Source: an uncultured Pelagibacteraceae bacterium (GTDB taxonomy: Bacteria; Pseudomonadota; Alphaproteobacteria; Pelagibacterales; Pelagibacteraceae). Taken from it: a stretch of DNA of 64,000 bases. The DNA is taken from contig CACBDC010000002.1 in assembly GCA_902537845.1 (NCBI GenBank), forward strand, positions 1-64,000, given 5' to 3'. Shown in pieces: positions 10,878-21,592 of this stretch (position 1 is the first letter of the stretch; every line of letters starts with the position of its first letter). Both the position numbers and the translations under genes were made by a program. The notes beneath the pieces are model-generated. The model made no database searches. It was not told the DNA's origin and saw only the letters and a program-made list of their open reading frames with translations.

Positions 10878-12278
10878 TTAAATTTTTTTAAATGCTTTTA
10901 ATGCTTTTGCTCTAGCTTCTTCATGTTTAACGATTGGTAAAGGATAATCTCTTCCTAATTCAAATCCAGGTTCATTAAATTCCCATGGTTTGTGAATAAA
11001 TTTTTTTGATAAATTTCTTAATTCAGGAACCCATTTTTTTACGTATTCACCCTCTTTGTCAAATTTTTCTCCCTGCAAAATAGGATTAAATATTCTAAAG
11101 TATGGAGCAGCATCAGCACCACAACCAGCAACCCATTGCCAGCCTGCAACATTACTAGCTGGACTATAATCTAAAAGGCAATTCTTAAAATATTTTTCTC
11201 CCTCTTTCCAATTAATCAATAAATGTTTTACCAAGAACGATCCGACGATCATTCTCACTCTGTTATGCATCCACCCAGTGGTATAAAGTTCTCTCATTCC
11301 AGCATCGACAATAGGGTAGCCTGTTAAGCCCTTTTTCCATGCTGATAAAAACTTGGAATTTTTTTCCCATGGAAATTTATCAAATTTTTTAGAGTAATTA
11401 TTTTTTAACATGTGTGGAAAGTGATTTATTAATGAATGATTAAATTCTCGCCAACCTATTTCAGCTAGAAACTTTGTAGTTCCAATATTTTTTGGTTTTT
11501 TGTTTATACATTCATTCCAAATTGTTTCTACATGTATTTGACCAAATTTTATAAAAGGAGATAATTTTGATGTTCCAGTAATATTTGGAAAATTTCGTCC
11601 TTCAGAATAATTTATAATTTTATCTTTAATGAAATTTTGTAGTTGCTCTAATCCACTTTCTTCATTAGGTGACCAAATCTTTTCAAAATTTTTGAACCAT
11701 TTTTTTTTTGGCAATATTTTTTCAGGTTTTATGCAATTCTTAAAATAGTTGATTTTTTTTTTACATGTTTTAATTTTTTTTTCTTTTGATGGAATTTTCT
11801 CAATATAATATTTTTCTGCATTTCGCCAAAAAGGGGTGAATACTTTAAAAGGACTGCCATCATTTTTTTTAATTTCGTCAATCTCATTAAGAGAATTTCC
11901 TTTTAACCTTTTAAAAGAAATGTTTCTATTTTCTAAGATATTTGAAAGATATTTATCAAATTTTAAATATTCTGGTTCATAGACCTTATTCCAGTAAATC
12001 GTAAAATCTTGTTTTTTAACCAGCTCATCAAAAAATATTTTAAAAGAATTCGACCTAACTATTTCAAGATTAATTTTTAAACTATCCAATTTTTTTTTAA
12101 AATTTGAAAGAGATTTACTTAGCCACCATTTTTGAGCTTCCTGATCTTTGTATGTTTCTTCTTTGTATAAATAAAAAACTACTACATGGTCATGATTTAT
12201 TGTAGCCTCAATAAGTCCATCATTTTTTGTAATTCTAAAGTCATCTCTTAACCAAAAGAGCCCAATTTTTTTTGTCAT
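10878..12278 (-). CDS. phrB: Deoxyribodipyrimidine photo-lyase / cryptochrome family
   Basis: LFWLRDDFRI N-term; GYPIVDAGMRELYTTGWMHNRVRMIVGSFLVKHLLI and WQWVAGCGADAAPYFRIFNP FAD-binding motifs. Confidence 0.93.
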   Translation of the reverse strand: MTKKIGLFWLRDDFRITKNDGLIEATINHDHVVVFYLYKEETYKDQEAQKWWLSKSLSNFKKKLDSLKINLEIVRSNSFKIFFDELVKKQDFTIYWNKVYEPEYLKFDKYLSNILENRNISFKRLKGNSLNEIDEIKKNDGSPFKVFTPFWRNAEKYYIEKIPSKEKKIKTCKKKINYFKNCIKPEKILPKKKWFKNFEKIWSPNEESGLEQLQNFIKDKIINYSEGRNFPNITGTSKLSPFIKFGQIHVETIWNECINKKPKNIGTTKFLAEIGWREFNHSLINHFPHMLKNNYSKKFDKFPWEKNSKFLSAWKKGLTGYPIVDAGMRELYTTGWMHNRVRMIVGSFLVKHLLINWKEGEKYFKNCLLDYSPASNVAGWQWVAGCGADAAPYFRIFNPILQGEKFDKEGEYVKKWVPELRNLSKKFIHKPWEFNEPGFELGRDYPLPIVKHEEARAKALKAFKKI

Positions 12279-12331
12279 AATTTTATAATTATCAGAAAAA
12301 TTTTTTAATTTCGATGCGTAAAACTTGTATG

Positions 12332-12406
12332 TGGTGGCCTTGGTAAGAATCGCACTTACGACACATACCTTTTCAGGGTACTGCTCTACTACTGAGCTAC
12401 AAGGCC
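12332..12406 (-). tRNA. tRNA-Phe (anticodon GAA), CCA encoded
   Basis: RC: GGCCTTG TA GCTC AGTAGTA GAGC A GTACC CTGAAAA GGTAT GTGTC GTAAG TGCGATT CTTAC CAAGGCC A CCA. Full cloverleaf; D-loop and T-loop atypical (see findings). Confidence 0.93.
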
Positions 12407-12621
12407 TAAAATCTAAAAGTAATTCTACCTTTAGTTAAATCATATGGCGTCATTTCAACCATTACATTGTCACCGGCAAGAACTCTAATTCTATTCTTTC
12501 TCAACTTTCCAGCAGTATGAGCTAGAATTTCGTGATTGTTTTCTAATTTCACTCTAAACATTGCGTTCGGCAAAAGTTCGGTTACTTTTCCTTTAAATTC
12601 CAGAGTTTCTTGTTTTGCCAA
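12406..12621 (-). CDS. infA: Translation initiation factor IF-1
   Basis: [28 protein letters not shown]...[21 protein letters not shown]; 71 aa. Confidence 0.97.
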   Translation of the reverse strand: MAKQETLEFKGKVTELLPNAMFRVKLENNHEILAHTAGKLRKNRIRVLAGDNVMVEMTPYDLTKGRITFRF

Positions 12622-13921
12622 TTAATCTTCCTTTTTTTAATCTTATTTTTACCGAATAAGCATGCCCATCTAAATTCTCATGCTTTGCTAAATTTATAAC
12701 CGATGAGCTTAATCTTTCAATACCTGTTTTTGTTATTTTTATTAACGACTGTCTCTTTAAAAAATCATTTACAGATAGACCAGAGGAAAATCTTGCAGAA
12801 CCTGACGTGGGTAAAACATGATTAGGTCCGGCAATATAATCGCCTATAGCCTCAGGCGAAAATTTACCCTCAAAAATTGAGCCCGCGTTTTTAACTCCTC
12901 TAATTATTTTTTTATTGTTTTTTGTGCATAACTCTAAATGTTCAGGAGCTATGGTATTCACAATTTCTAAGATTTTTTTAATACTACTAGCATAAATTGC
13001 CAAACCAAAATTTTTTAAGCTTTTTGATGCTATACTTTTTTTAGGTAATTTATTTAATTGTCTTTTTAAAGAAAAATTTACCTTTTCTATCAAATCTAAA
13101 TTATTTGTAATTAAAATTGATTGAGCATAGATATCATGTTCTGCTTGGGCAATTAAATCTGCTGCAACAAAATCAGGATCAGCTGATTTATCAGCAACTA
13201 TACTGACCTCTGAGGGCCCAGCAACCATATCAATACCTACATCACCAAAAACTTCTTTTTTTGCTGATGCAACAAATGTATTTCCTGGTCCTACAATTTT
13301 ATCAACTTTCTCGAAATTTTTTGTTCCATATGCTAAAGCTGCGATAGAATGAGCCCCTCCAGTTTTATAAATTTTTTTAACCCCACATTTTTTTGCAGCA
13401 TAGACTACAGCTGGGTTTATTTTAGAGTCTAAAGAGGGAGTTGTTAAAAAAATGTTTTTAACTCCTGCAACTAATGCAGGAATACAGTTCATCAAAACTG
13501 TACTAGGATAGCTTGCTGTACCCCCAGGCACATAAACTCCAACTTTATCTAAAGCTGAATATTTATAAGAAAGTTCATTTTTATATTTATCTTTAAATTT
13601 AAAAGATGAAAATTTTTGTTTAGAGTGAAATTTCTTGATTCTGTTGTAAGCAAGATCAATTGCACTTCTTATTTTTTTGTCGGTTTTCTTTGAAATTTTA
13701 TTTACTTCTTTATTTGAAAAAAAAATCTTGTTTGATTTAGTTTTTATTTTAGAAAATTTTTTTTCGTAATTTAATACTGCTTTATCACCTTTTTTTTTCA
13801 CATTAAGTAAAATTTTTTTTACAGCTGATGTTTGACTCTTTTGAGTAAATTTCCGTTTATTTAAAAATACCTCTAATTCTTTAGATGAATTTTTCTTATT
13901 ATATCTCAAAATTTTTAGCAT
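12593..13921 (-). CDS. hisD: Histidinol dehydrogenase
   Basis: [61 protein letters not shown]. Confidence 0.96.
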   Translation of the reverse strand: MLKILRYNKKNSSKELEVFLNKRKFTQKSQTSAVKKILLNVKKKGDKAVLNYEKKFSKIKTKSNKIFFSNKEVNKISKKTDKKIRSAIDLAYNRIKKFHSKQKFSSFKFKDKYKNELSYKYSALDKVGVYVPGGTASYPSTVLMNCIPALVAGVKNIFLTTPSLDSKINPAVVYAAKKCGVKKIYKTGGAHSIAALAYGTKNFEKVDKIVGPGNTFVASAKKEVFGDVGIDMVAGPSEVSIVADKSADPDFVAADLIAQAEHDIYAQSILITNNLDLIEKVNFSLKRQLNKLPKKSIASKSLKNFGLAIYASSIKKILEIVNTIAPEHLELCTKNNKKIIRGVKNAGSIFEGKFSPEAIGDYIAGPNHVLPTSGSARFSSGLSVNDFLKRQSLIKITKTGIERLSSSVINLAKHENLDGHAYSVKIRLKKGRLIGKTRNSGI

Positions 13922-14364
13922 TATAAAACTTTATGTTTTGGTTTGTTTTTTGTATCCCAAGCTGCTCCTTGATCATCTAAGGTTACTTCTATGACCTCAC
14001 TAATAATTCGTATTATAGAATCTCCGGCAAAAATTATTTTCATTTCATAGTTATTATCACGAGTTTTATTTGTTTCAATAGCTAGAAAATCTAAGAAATT
14101 TTCTTTTTGAACTTGGCTTATATTTTTTGACACTACTTTTAGAACATTTTCGAATTTTAAAATAGTTCTAATTCGCTTATTTTTTCTAAAAACGCCTTTT
14201 TCAACATCTTCCCACATAAAACGATTTAATTGCATAAGAAAAATTTTATTTTTTTTTAAATTTGCGATGTCAGAAACGCTTGCAATTGAATCTTGGAGAT
14301 GAGCAGAGACTACTCTTAGATCATCCTCGGTTCTCGCAATCAGTTTTAAATTTTTTGCTTTCAT
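13921..14364 (-). CDS. DUF2948 family protein
   Basis: LKLIARTEDDLRVVSAHLQDSIASVSDI... and LDFLAIE; alphaproteobacterial gene next to hisD. Confidence 0.85.
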   Translation of the reverse strand: MKAKNLKLIARTEDDLRVVSAHLQDSIASVSDIANLKKNKIFLMQLNRFMWEDVEKGVFRKNKRIRTILKFENVLKVVSKNISQVQKENFLDFLAIETNKTRDNNYEMKIIFAGDSIIRIISEVIEVTLDDQGAAWDTKNKPKHKVL

Positions 14365-14365
14365 T

Positions 14366-15625
14366 TTAGATTCTTATTATTTCTGCTTTACATTTTTTTA
14401 GTTTATTTTCTAAAAATTCATAACCTCTATCAAGGTGATAAATTCTATTTATTATTGTTCTATTCTCAGCAACTAAACCAGCTAGCACTAAACTTACAGA
14501 TGCACGTAAATCGGTTGCCATTACTTCTGCCCCTGTTAATTTTGTAGGACCTTTAATAATAGCTGTTTTATTTTTAATCTCAATTTGTGCACCCATTCTC
14601 TTTAATTCTGGAACATGCATAAATCTATTTTCAAATATATCTTCTTTAATTTTTGAAATCCCATTAGCTTGAGTAAGAAGTACCATTAATTGAGCTTGTA
14701 GATCAGTTGGAAAACCAGGATACGGCTTAGTGGTAATACTTATACTTTTCAGATTATTATTTTTTATGATGATAAGTGAAGATTTATATTTTTTTATATT
14801 AACTCCAATTTTTTTTAAAAGATTAATTTCACTCTTAATCATTTTTGGGTTTATCTTGTTAATTATTACTTTTTTTTTTGCCATTAAAGCGCACGCAATA
14901 ATGTAAGTGCCTAACTCTATTCTATCAAAAATTACCTCATGAGATACTTGTGAAATATTTTTTTTACTTTCAATAATAGTTATAGTTCTTCCTTTTAAAT
15001 TTATATTCGCTCCTAGTTTTTTTAAGAATGATATTAAATCTTTAATTTCAGGTTCAATTGCACAGTTTTTTAAAATAGTTTTACCTTTAGCTCTAAATGA
15101 AGCCAATAAAGCATTTTCTGTAGCGCCTACAGAAATAGAGGGAAATTTTATTGTTGTGCCTTTTAATCCTTTTTTGGCTTCAGCAAAAATATAACCATCT
15201 TTAATCTTAATTTTTGCACCTAGTTTCTTAAGAGCAAATAAATGCAGGTCTACCGGCCTTGTTCCAATTGCACAACCTCCAGGTAAAGAAACCTTTGCCT
15301 TGCCGTATCTAGTTAATAATGAACCTAAAACTAAAACTCCAGCTCTCATTGTTTTAACCAACTTATAGGGAGCTAATGTATTAAGATTTTTTTTGTAATT
15401 TTTAATTTCTATTAAGTTTTTTCTTTTATTAATTTTTGTTTTTAAACCAATAAAATTTAGCAGTTCAACCATTGTAAAAATATCTTTTACTAAAGGAATA
15501 TTTTTAATATTTGCCCTATCAGCGAGAATTGTAGCTGCTAGAATTGGCAAAGTAGAGTTTTTAGAACCTGATATAGAAATTTTTCCGCTTAATTCTCTTT
15601 TCCCTTTGATAATTAACTTTTGCAT
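14366..15625 (-). CDS. murA: UDP-N-acetylglucosamine 1-carboxyvinyltransferase
   Basis: SGSKNSTLPILAA, PGGCAIGTRPVDLH, PGFPTDLQAQ motifs. Confidence 0.96.
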   Translation of the reverse strand: MQKLIIKGKRELSGKISISGSKNSTLPILAATILADRANIKNIPLVKDIFTMVELLNFIGLKTKINKRKNLIEIKNYKKNLNTLAPYKLVKTMRAGVLVLGSLLTRYGKAKVSLPGGCAIGTRPVDLHLFALKKLGAKIKIKDGYIFAEAKKGLKGTTIKFPSISVGATENALLASFRAKGKTILKNCAIEPEIKDLISFLKKLGANINLKGRTITIIESKKNISQVSHEVIFDRIELGTYIIACALMAKKKVIINKINPKMIKSEINLLKKIGVNIKKYKSSLIIIKNNNLKSISITTKPYPGFPTDLQAQLMVLLTQANGISKIKEDIFENRFMHVPELKRMGAQIEIKNKTAIIKGPTKLTGAEVMATDLRASVSLVLAGLVAENRTIINRIYHLDRGYEFLENKLKKCKAEIIRI

Positions 15626-15633
15626 TAAAGAGG

Positions 15634-16188
15634 TTAAATTTTTGGAAGGGTTACACCTTTTTGCTTCATATATTTACCTTTTCTCTTGGCATAAGTTACA
15701 CTTGGCTTCTCATTTCCTTTTATAAAAATAAATTGAGCCACACCTTCATTTGCATAGATTTTGGCAGGTAAGGGAGTAGTATTTGAAAATTCAAGAGTAA
15801 CATGCCCTTCCCATCCTGGCTCTAGAGGTGTAACGTTTACAATAATGCCACATCTTGCATAAGTTGATTTACCAAGACAAATAACAAGCACATCATCTGG
15901 GATTTTAAAATATTCTACTGTTCTAGCTAATGCGAAAGAATTCGGTGGAATTATACATTCCTTTCCAATTTTAGTAACAAAACTCTCTTTTTTAAAAACT
16001 TTGGGATCAACTATACCTGAATTAACATTAGTAAAAATTTTAAACTCATTAGATACCCTTGCATCATAACCATATGAGGATAAACCAAAAGAAATTTTTC
16101 CCTTCCTTACCTGCTTGCTGACAAAAGGCTTGATCATACTTCTTCTTATTGCAGCTTTTTTAATCCATTTGTCTGATAGAACTGTCAT
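15634..16188 (-). CDS. dcd: dCTP deaminase
   Basis: [69 protein letters not shown]. Confidence 0.95.
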   Translation of the reverse strand: MTVLSDKWIKKAAIRRSMIKPFVSKQVRKGKISFGLSSYGYDARVSNEFKIFTNVNSGIVDPKVFKKESFVTKIGKECIIPPNSFALARTVEYFKIPDDVLVICLGKSTYARCGIIVNVTPLEPGWEGHVTLEFSNTTPLPAKIYANEGVAQFIFIKGNEKPSVTYAKRKGKYMKQKGVTLPKI

Positions 16189-16295
16189 TTTTTCTTTTTT
16201 TTCTTTAAATCAGCTTTTTTTCTTTTTTTTAGATTTCTTCTTAATGCGATCTCACGACTTTTAAGTAAAGAATCTTTTTTTTCAAAAGATTTCAT
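16185..16295 (-). CDS. Small basic protein, 36 aa ([36 protein letters not shown])
   Basis: Manual translation of the gap between dcd and the 64-aa ORF; stop overlaps the dcd start (ATGA). Not in supplied ORF track (below length cut-off). Confidence 0.6.
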   Translation of the reverse strand: MKSFEKKDSLLKSREIALRRNLKKRKKADLKKKKKK

Positions 16296-16301
16296 TAAAA
16301 A

Positions 16302-16496
16302 CTAGTTTTTATCTGGGTTTGTTAAGTCCTCTAAAGTTATGGGCTTATCAATATCGTGCATTGGTTTTTTATCTGTGTCTTTAGGAATAGTATTGGACCT
16401 CTTGGCTCTTCTTTGCTCTATTCTTGCTTTTCTCTTCGCCTCTTTTTTCATGGCTTTATCGCCTCTTGTAGATTTATAATCGTAATGAATTCCCAT
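16302..16496 (-). CDS. Small conserved-looking hypothetical protein (64 aa, highly charged)
   Basis: ORF in tight spacing with flanking minus-strand genes; antisense ORF 16356..16661 looks spurious. Confidence 0.65.
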   Translation of the reverse strand: MGIHYDYKSTRGDKAMKKEAKRKARIEQRRAKRSNTIPKDTDKKPMHDIDKPITLEDLTNPDKN

Positions 16497-16611
16497 AATA
16501 AGTGCCTCTTCATTAATTTTTCAAATTTACTTCTTGAGCACAAGTTTTGCAAGTCCCTTAATAAACTTGGGTGTATAATTGTAAATAAAATCGACAGAAA
16601 TACGGCAACTT

Positions 16612-18342
16612 TTAATCCTCAACTGCACAACCTTGCTCATTACAGTTTTGCCCTTTATTGATGTTATTGTAAAAATCTAATGATCTTATAGCTGTCATCA
16701 TGTGATTTTTATAAATATTTAAGTATCCATTAAGACTATTAGATAATTTTTTTGCTTCTTCCATCATTCCTAATCTAATTAAATTTATAAGCATTACAGA
16801 ATTTCCGTTAGGTATTGTGTTATCACCAATGTCTACAGGTTTGAAAAAAACGTCATTATTATCTTTTGGATTTTTTTGAAAAATATCTTTTTGAAATAAA
16901 TAAAACTTTTTAAAAGCTTCTAGAGTTATTTTTTTTGCTAAATCTTTATATTTGAAATTCATTGTTTTATCTGAAAGATCATTTAGGGCATTAATCAAGA
17001 AGGCATAATCTTCAAGAAAAACTATATTTTTTGAAAAGCTATGATAAATTTTATCCTCAATATATTTTTTTTCAATTCTCATAAAAAATTCTTCAGCTAG
17101 TTTGAGGTATCCCATATTTGGTAAAATTTCGTCAGATGCTACTAAAGAGCTTATCCATAAACAATTAAGATCTAACTGAGTTTTATCGTCAAAAAAAGGT
17201 TTCTTTTTTTTTAATCTTATTTCAAGTAACTTATTTAAAATTTCTTTAATTGGTTGTTCTTTTTCTACAAGAATTATTTTTCCTTCCCAGTTCCCCTCCG
17301 GTCTTATCTCAAAATATTTGTCAATATTTTTAATATTTTTAACTTCATCATAATTGAATGTGTAGTATTTACCCTCCTCACCTTCACTGTCAGCATCGTA
17401 CGCGGAACCTAAAAAATTTTCCTTATTAAGAAAATTTTTTTTAAGAAATTCAATAGTTTGTTTTAATTTATCTTTATAGTAATTTTTGTGATTAATTTTA
17501 CAATACTTTGATAGAAGTAAAATAAATTGAGCATTATCATAAAGCATTTTTTCAAAGTGCGGGACTATCCAATTTTCATCAACTGTATATCTTGCAATTC
17601 CACCCTCTATGTGATCATAAATTCCTTTAGAACAAAGTTGATTGATTAAAAGATTAACCGGTTCAATATATTTTTGATCTTTCGTTTTATTATAAAAGTA
17701 TAAAAGAGTTTCATATAAATTAAATGTAGGAAACTTTGGTGAGCCCTTATATCCACCTTTTGAGGTATCTAAATTATTTATTGATATTTCTAATATTGGC
17801 TCAAGATCTTGGCTCAAAACAGAATTTTTTTTAAGATCTAAATTTTTGATAATTAAATCTTTTTGTTTAATTATATTTTCCCTTTGATCTCTATAAGCAT
17901 CAGAAACTTTTTTGAGAACTTCTTTAAAAGATGGTAATCCATGATGAGGGTTTTTTGGAAAATAAGTTCCACCCATAAATGGTACCCCATTCTCATCAAG
18001 AAACATGGTCAAAGGCCAGCCACCTCCGGTTTGATTAAATAATTGAAATGAACTTTGAAAAATAAAATCTAAGTCCGGCCTCTCCTCTCTGTCTACTTTA
18101 ATATTTACAAAATATTCATTCATAATGTCTGCGGTCTCTTTATCTTCAAAACTTTCATGCGCCATCACATGACACCAGTGACAACTCGCGTAACCAATGC
18201 TAAGTAAAATTGGTTTTTTACTTTTTTTTGCAAACTCTAAAGTTTCTTGTGACCAGATTTGCCAATTAACAGGATTATCTTTATGTTGTTTAAGATAAGG
18301 ACTATGATCTTCGTTTAAAATATTTTTATTAATTTGTATCAT
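16612..18342 (-). CDS. Thioredoxin domain-containing protein (DUF255/YyaL, SPATA20-like)
   Basis: NEDHSPYLKQHKDNPVNWQIWSQETLEFAKKSKKPILLSIGYASCHWCHVMAHESFED. Confidence 0.93.
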   Translation of the reverse strand: MIQINKNILNEDHSPYLKQHKDNPVNWQIWSQETLEFAKKSKKPILLSIGYASCHWCHVMAHESFEDKETADIMNEYFVNIKVDREERPDLDFIFQSSFQLFNQTGGGWPLTMFLDENGVPFMGGTYFPKNPHHGLPSFKEVLKKVSDAYRDQRENIIKQKDLIIKNLDLKKNSVLSQDLEPILEISINNLDTSKGGYKGSPKFPTFNLYETLLYFYNKTKDQKYIEPVNLLINQLCSKGIYDHIEGGIARYTVDENWIVPHFEKMLYDNAQFILLLSKYCKINHKNYYKDKLKQTIEFLKKNFLNKENFLGSAYDADSEGEEGKYYTFNYDEVKNIKNIDKYFEIRPEGNWEGKIILVEKEQPIKEILNKLLEIRLKKKKPFFDDKTQLDLNCLWISSLVASDEILPNMGYLKLAEEFFMRIEKKYIEDKIYHSFSKNIVFLEDYAFLINALNDLSDKTMNFKYKDLAKKITLEAFKKFYLFQKDIFQKNPKDNNDVFFKPVDIGDNTIPNGNSVMLINLIRLGMMEEAKKLSNSLNGYLNIYKNHMMTAIRSLDFYNNINKGQNCNEQGCAVED

Positions 18343-19051
18343 CGAAAAATTTTTTTTTTATTAATAAAGAAAACAACATTAAGCAAATAAACATTAAAAT
18401 TGGTAGATATATTTCTGGAGTAAATAATAAATTAAGTATACTAAAATCTTGAGCTTGTTCTACGTAGGTATTCAATCCAGCTCCTATAGTATTCATTATA
18501 AAAAAACTAGGAATAAAACCAAATAAACTTGCTAAAAAATAGTTAATTTTTTTCATGCCAAATAAAATTGGAATTAAATTTTGCAATCCGAAAGGAACAC
18601 CCAAACCACCAATTAATCTATAAATAAAAAAATAATAAAATTCATTTTTTTGAAACAATTGAATATATTTTTCAAATTTTTTTGCTAAAATTGTTTTGAT
18701 TAAGTCTCTGAAAAAGAAGTTACCTATTGAGTATAAAACTAAGGCTCCTAAAGATATCGAGATAACTGAAATAAAAGTGCCAAGTAATTTACCAAATAAT
18801 ATGCCTGAAATAATTAATATGGGAGATCCAAAACCTAGTAATGAAACCCAAATTATCGCAAAAATGAAATAATAAATTAAATTGATTGTTATGTTGTTGC
18901 TTATATAAATACTTAAACTTGATTGAAGTTCTTTGTAATAAGAAAAGTAACCAAGTCTGTCAATTTGAATGTTTGTGAAAATAAAATATAAAAAAGCAAA
19001 CAATATGAGTAAGTAAGATACTCCTAAAAAAATTTTCAAATTATTACTCAT
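18329..19051 (-). CDS. VTT/DedA (TVP38/TMEM64) family membrane protein
   Basis: Multi-TM; GSPILIISGILFGKLLGTFISVISISLGALVLYSIGNFFFRD and RLIGGLGVPFGLQNLIPILFGM. Confidence 0.82.
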   Translation of the reverse strand: MSNNLKIFLGVSYLLILFAFLYFIFTNIQIDRLGYFSYYKELQSSLSIYISNNITINLIYYFIFAIIWVSLLGFGSPILIISGILFGKLLGTFISVISISLGALVLYSIGNFFFRDLIKTILAKKFEKYIQLFQKNEFYYFFIYRLIGGLGVPFGLQNLIPILFGMKKINYFLASLFGFIPSFFIMNTIGAGLNTYVEQAQDFSILNLLFTPEIYLPILMFICLMLFSLLIKKKFFDDTN

Positions 19052-19101
19052 ATTTTACCTGTACAACAGACGACAATTAAAATATATACCTTAAAATATT
19101 T

Positions 19102-19236
19102 ATGAAAAGAACTTACCAACCAAGCAATTTAGTAAGAAAAAGAAGACACGGTTTTAGAGCAAGAATGGCTACTAAGACCGGAAGACAACTTATTGCTCGA
19201 AGAAGAGCCAAGGGAAGAAAAACTCTCTCAACGTGA
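19102..19236 (+). CDS. rpmH: 50S ribosomal protein L34
   Basis: Manual translation: [44 protein letters not shown]. Absent from ORF track (44 aa); followed by rnpA. Confidence 0.98.
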   Translation: MKRTYQPSNLVRKRRHGFRARMATKTGRQLIARRRAKGRKTLST

Positions 19237-19242
19237 AATAAA

Positions 19243-19593
19243 ATGGTTAAGCTTGAAAGTCTAAAGAAAAGCAACCAATTTAAAAAGGCTCTCAAAGAAA
19301 AGAAAATTCACACTGATTATTTTTCAATTTTTGCAGCAAAAAATTTTTTTAAGCCAAAACATAAAGTCAATTTGCTAATTAGTTTTGTTATGAAAAAAAA
19401 AATTGGAAATGCAGTCAAAAGAAACAAAATAAGAAGAAAATTAAAAGCAATTGTTCAGAAATTGTTAAAAAAAAGGGGTGCAATTAATAAAGATTACACT
19501 TATATAGTTTTCGGTAAGTCTAATGCTTATGCTCAAAAACAAGATGTACTTTTGCCATTAATGGAGAAAGGATTTAATAAATTAAAAAGATAA
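19243..19593 (+). CDS. rnpA: Ribonuclease P protein component
   Basis: KKKIGNAVKRNKIRRKLKAI signature; follows rpmH. Confidence 0.94.
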   Translation: MVKLESLKKSNQFKKALKEKKIHTDYFSIFAAKNFFKPKHKVNLLISFVMKKKIGNAVKRNKIRRKLKAIVQKLLKKRGAINKDYTYIVFGKSNAYAQKQDVLLPLMEKGFNKLKR

Positions 19594-19917
19594 ATGACTA
19601 AAATTCTAATCTTATTTATAAAATTTTATAAATATTTTATTTCTCCAATATTAGGAAATAATTGTAGATTCCTTCCTACCTGTTCTGAATACTTTATAGA
19701 GGCTCTAAAAACTCAAGGTTTTAAAAAAGGATTTGTAATAGGATCAAAAAGAATTTTAAAGTGCCATCCTTTTAAAAAGCTTGGTGGCGATCAAGGTGTA
19801 GATTTCGTACCAATTCCAAAAAATGCGAATAGACAAGAAAGATTAAAAAAAATTGTAGATGGCTTACAAAAGGCTGGATGGAAATACGAAGATAAAAAGG
19901 AAAGTAAAAATGGATAG
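19594..19917 (+). CDS. yidD: Membrane protein insertion efficiency factor YidD
   Basis: [35 protein letters not shown]...[17 protein letters not shown]. Confidence 0.95.
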   Translation: MTKILILFIKFYKYFISPILGNNCRFLPTCSEYFIEALKTQGFKKGFVIGSKRILKCHPFKKLGGDQGVDFVPIPKNANRQERLKKIVDGLQKAGWKYEDKKESKNG

Positions 19918-21592
19918 AAATGTTTTTGTAGCAATTGCTCTTTCAATGTCTGTTTTGCTTTTCTGGGGTGCTTTTTTTGAAACTCCCAAAAAAAATTCTG
20001 AACAACAAACAAATCAAAAATTAGAGCAAAAAAATGAGCAAACCTCGATCGCGCCAACGATTAATCAGCCACAGATAATAAAAAAACTCACCAGAGAGGA
20101 GTCTATTAATTCAAGCGAAAGAATTAAAATTGAAAATGATAGTGTAGTTGGTTCAATTAATTTAAAGGGTGCTTTGATAGATGATATATCTTTTAAAAAG
20201 CACAAACAAAAAGTTGAAGATGGAAAAAATATTATTTTTTTAAACCCATCTGATACTGAAAACGGTTTTTACATAGAAACTGGTTGGACAAGTATTGGAA
20301 ATAAAATTAAAGTTCCAACAAAAGAGACTGAATGGACAATTAAGGGTAATAATATTTTAAGCGACAATTCTCCTATTATTTTGCAATGGAACAATAATGA
20401 GGGTGTTATTTTTGAAAAAAGAATTGAGTTAGATGACAAATATTTATTTAAAATATCGCAACAAGTCAAAAATAATTCGAATTCACCTATTGATCTGTAT
20501 CCGTATGCACAGATGACAAGGAATAAAATCCCCGACGATATTCAAAATTTTTATATTCAACATGAGGGGTTTATCGGTGTTTTTGATGATGAATTAAAAG
20601 AAGACGACTACGATGATGTAGAAGAAAAAAAAATAGTAAGAGAGTCAAGTGAAGGCTGGCTTGGGATAACAGATAAATATTGGATGACTGCCTTTGTACC
20701 TGAGTCAGGTAAAAATTTTAAATCTACATTTCTTTACGAAAATGGATTTAAAGCGAATTATATTATCAATGAAGCGGTTAATATTGGTAAATCATCAACT
20801 GGATCAAATAAACTGAGATTATTTATTGCCGCTAAAGAGGTAGAGACAATTGATGGATATGCTGCAGACCAAAATATAAATAAATTTGATTTAGTTATAG
20901 ACTGGGGATGGTTCTACTTTTTCACAAAACCTCTTTTTTTTGTTATAGATTATTTATTTAAAATTTCAGGGAATTTTGGAACAGCTATAGTTTTATTAAC
21001 TATTGCTATAAGACTTATTTTCTTCCCACTAGCTAACTTCTCATTCAGGTCTATGGCTAAAATGAAAGCAGTTCAGCCGGAGATGATGAGACTTAAAGAA
21101 CTACACAAAGATGATAAAGTTAAATTGCAACAAGAGATGATGGCGTTATATAGAAAAGAAAAAATAAATCCTGCATCGGGTTGTTTGCCTATTTTAATTC
21201 AAATTCCTTTCTTTTTTGCAATTTATAAGATGCTTTTTATTTCTTTAGAAATGAGGCATCAGCCATTTTTTGGTTGGATAAAAGACTTATCTGCACAAGA
21301 TCCAACTTCTTTATTCAATTTATTTGGTTTAATTCCGTGGGATCCCCCGGGGTTTATGATTATAGGTATTTGGCCAATATTAATGGGCGCCTCTATGTGG
21401 GTTCAACAAAAGCTAAACCCTGCTCCTGCAGATCCTATACAAGCAAAAATATTTGCTTTCTTTCCATTATTTTTAACGATCATACTTGCTTCTTTCCCTT
21501 CCGGGTTAGTCGTTTACTGGACGATTAACAATATCCTAACAATAGCTCAACAGTACGTAATTGTTAAAAAAACGACTGTTAAAACAAATTAG
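19910..21592 (+). CDS. yidC: Membrane protein insertase YidC
   Basis: [20 protein letters not shown]-terminus (start moved from 19859); [45 protein letters not shown]. Confidence 0.96.
   Translation: MDRNVFVAIALSMSVLLFWGAFFETPKKNSEQQTNQKLEQKNEQTSIAPTINQPQIIKKLTREESINSSERIKIENDSVVGSINLKGALIDDISFKKHKQKVEDGKNIIFLNPSDTENGFYIETGWTSIGNKIKVPTKETEWTIKGNNILSDNSPIILQWNNNEGVIFEKRIELDDKYLFKISQQVKNNSNSPIDLYPYAQMTRNKIPDDIQNFYIQHEGFIGVFDDELKEDDYDDVEEKKIVRESSEGWLGITDKYWMTAFVPESGKNFKSTFLYENGFKANYIINEAVNIGKSSTGSNKLRLFIAAKEVETIDGYAADQNINKFDLVIDWGWFYFFTKPLFFVIDYLFKISGNFGTAIVLLTIAIRLIFFPLANFSFRSMAKMKAVQPEMMRLKELHKDDKVKLQQEMMALYRKEKINPASGCLPILIQIPFFFAIYKMLFISLEMRHQPFFGWIKDLSAQDPTSLFNLFGLIPWDPPGFMIIGIWPILMGASMWVQQKLNPAPADPIQAKIFAFFPLFLTIILASFPSGLVVYWTINNILTIAQQYVIVKKTTVKTN

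Noticed and set aside
16497-16611. Possible ~31-aa ORF (TTG start, LRIKSCRISVDFIYNYTPKFIKGLAKLVLKK) between DUF255 and the 64-aa ORF
   Set aside because: Non-ATG start, no clear ribosome site and too short to support; noted only as a candidate for comparative checks.
16356-16661. 101-aa plus-strand ORF over the 64-aa ORF and DUF255 3' end
   Set aside because: Antisense to the minus-strand genes in this block; no motif.
19113-19295. 60-aa minus-strand ORF
   Set aside because: Antisense to rpmH, which translates perfectly to L34 on the plus strand.
19791-20057. 88-aa minus-strand ORF over yidD/yidC
   Set aside because: Antisense to two confident genes; no motif.
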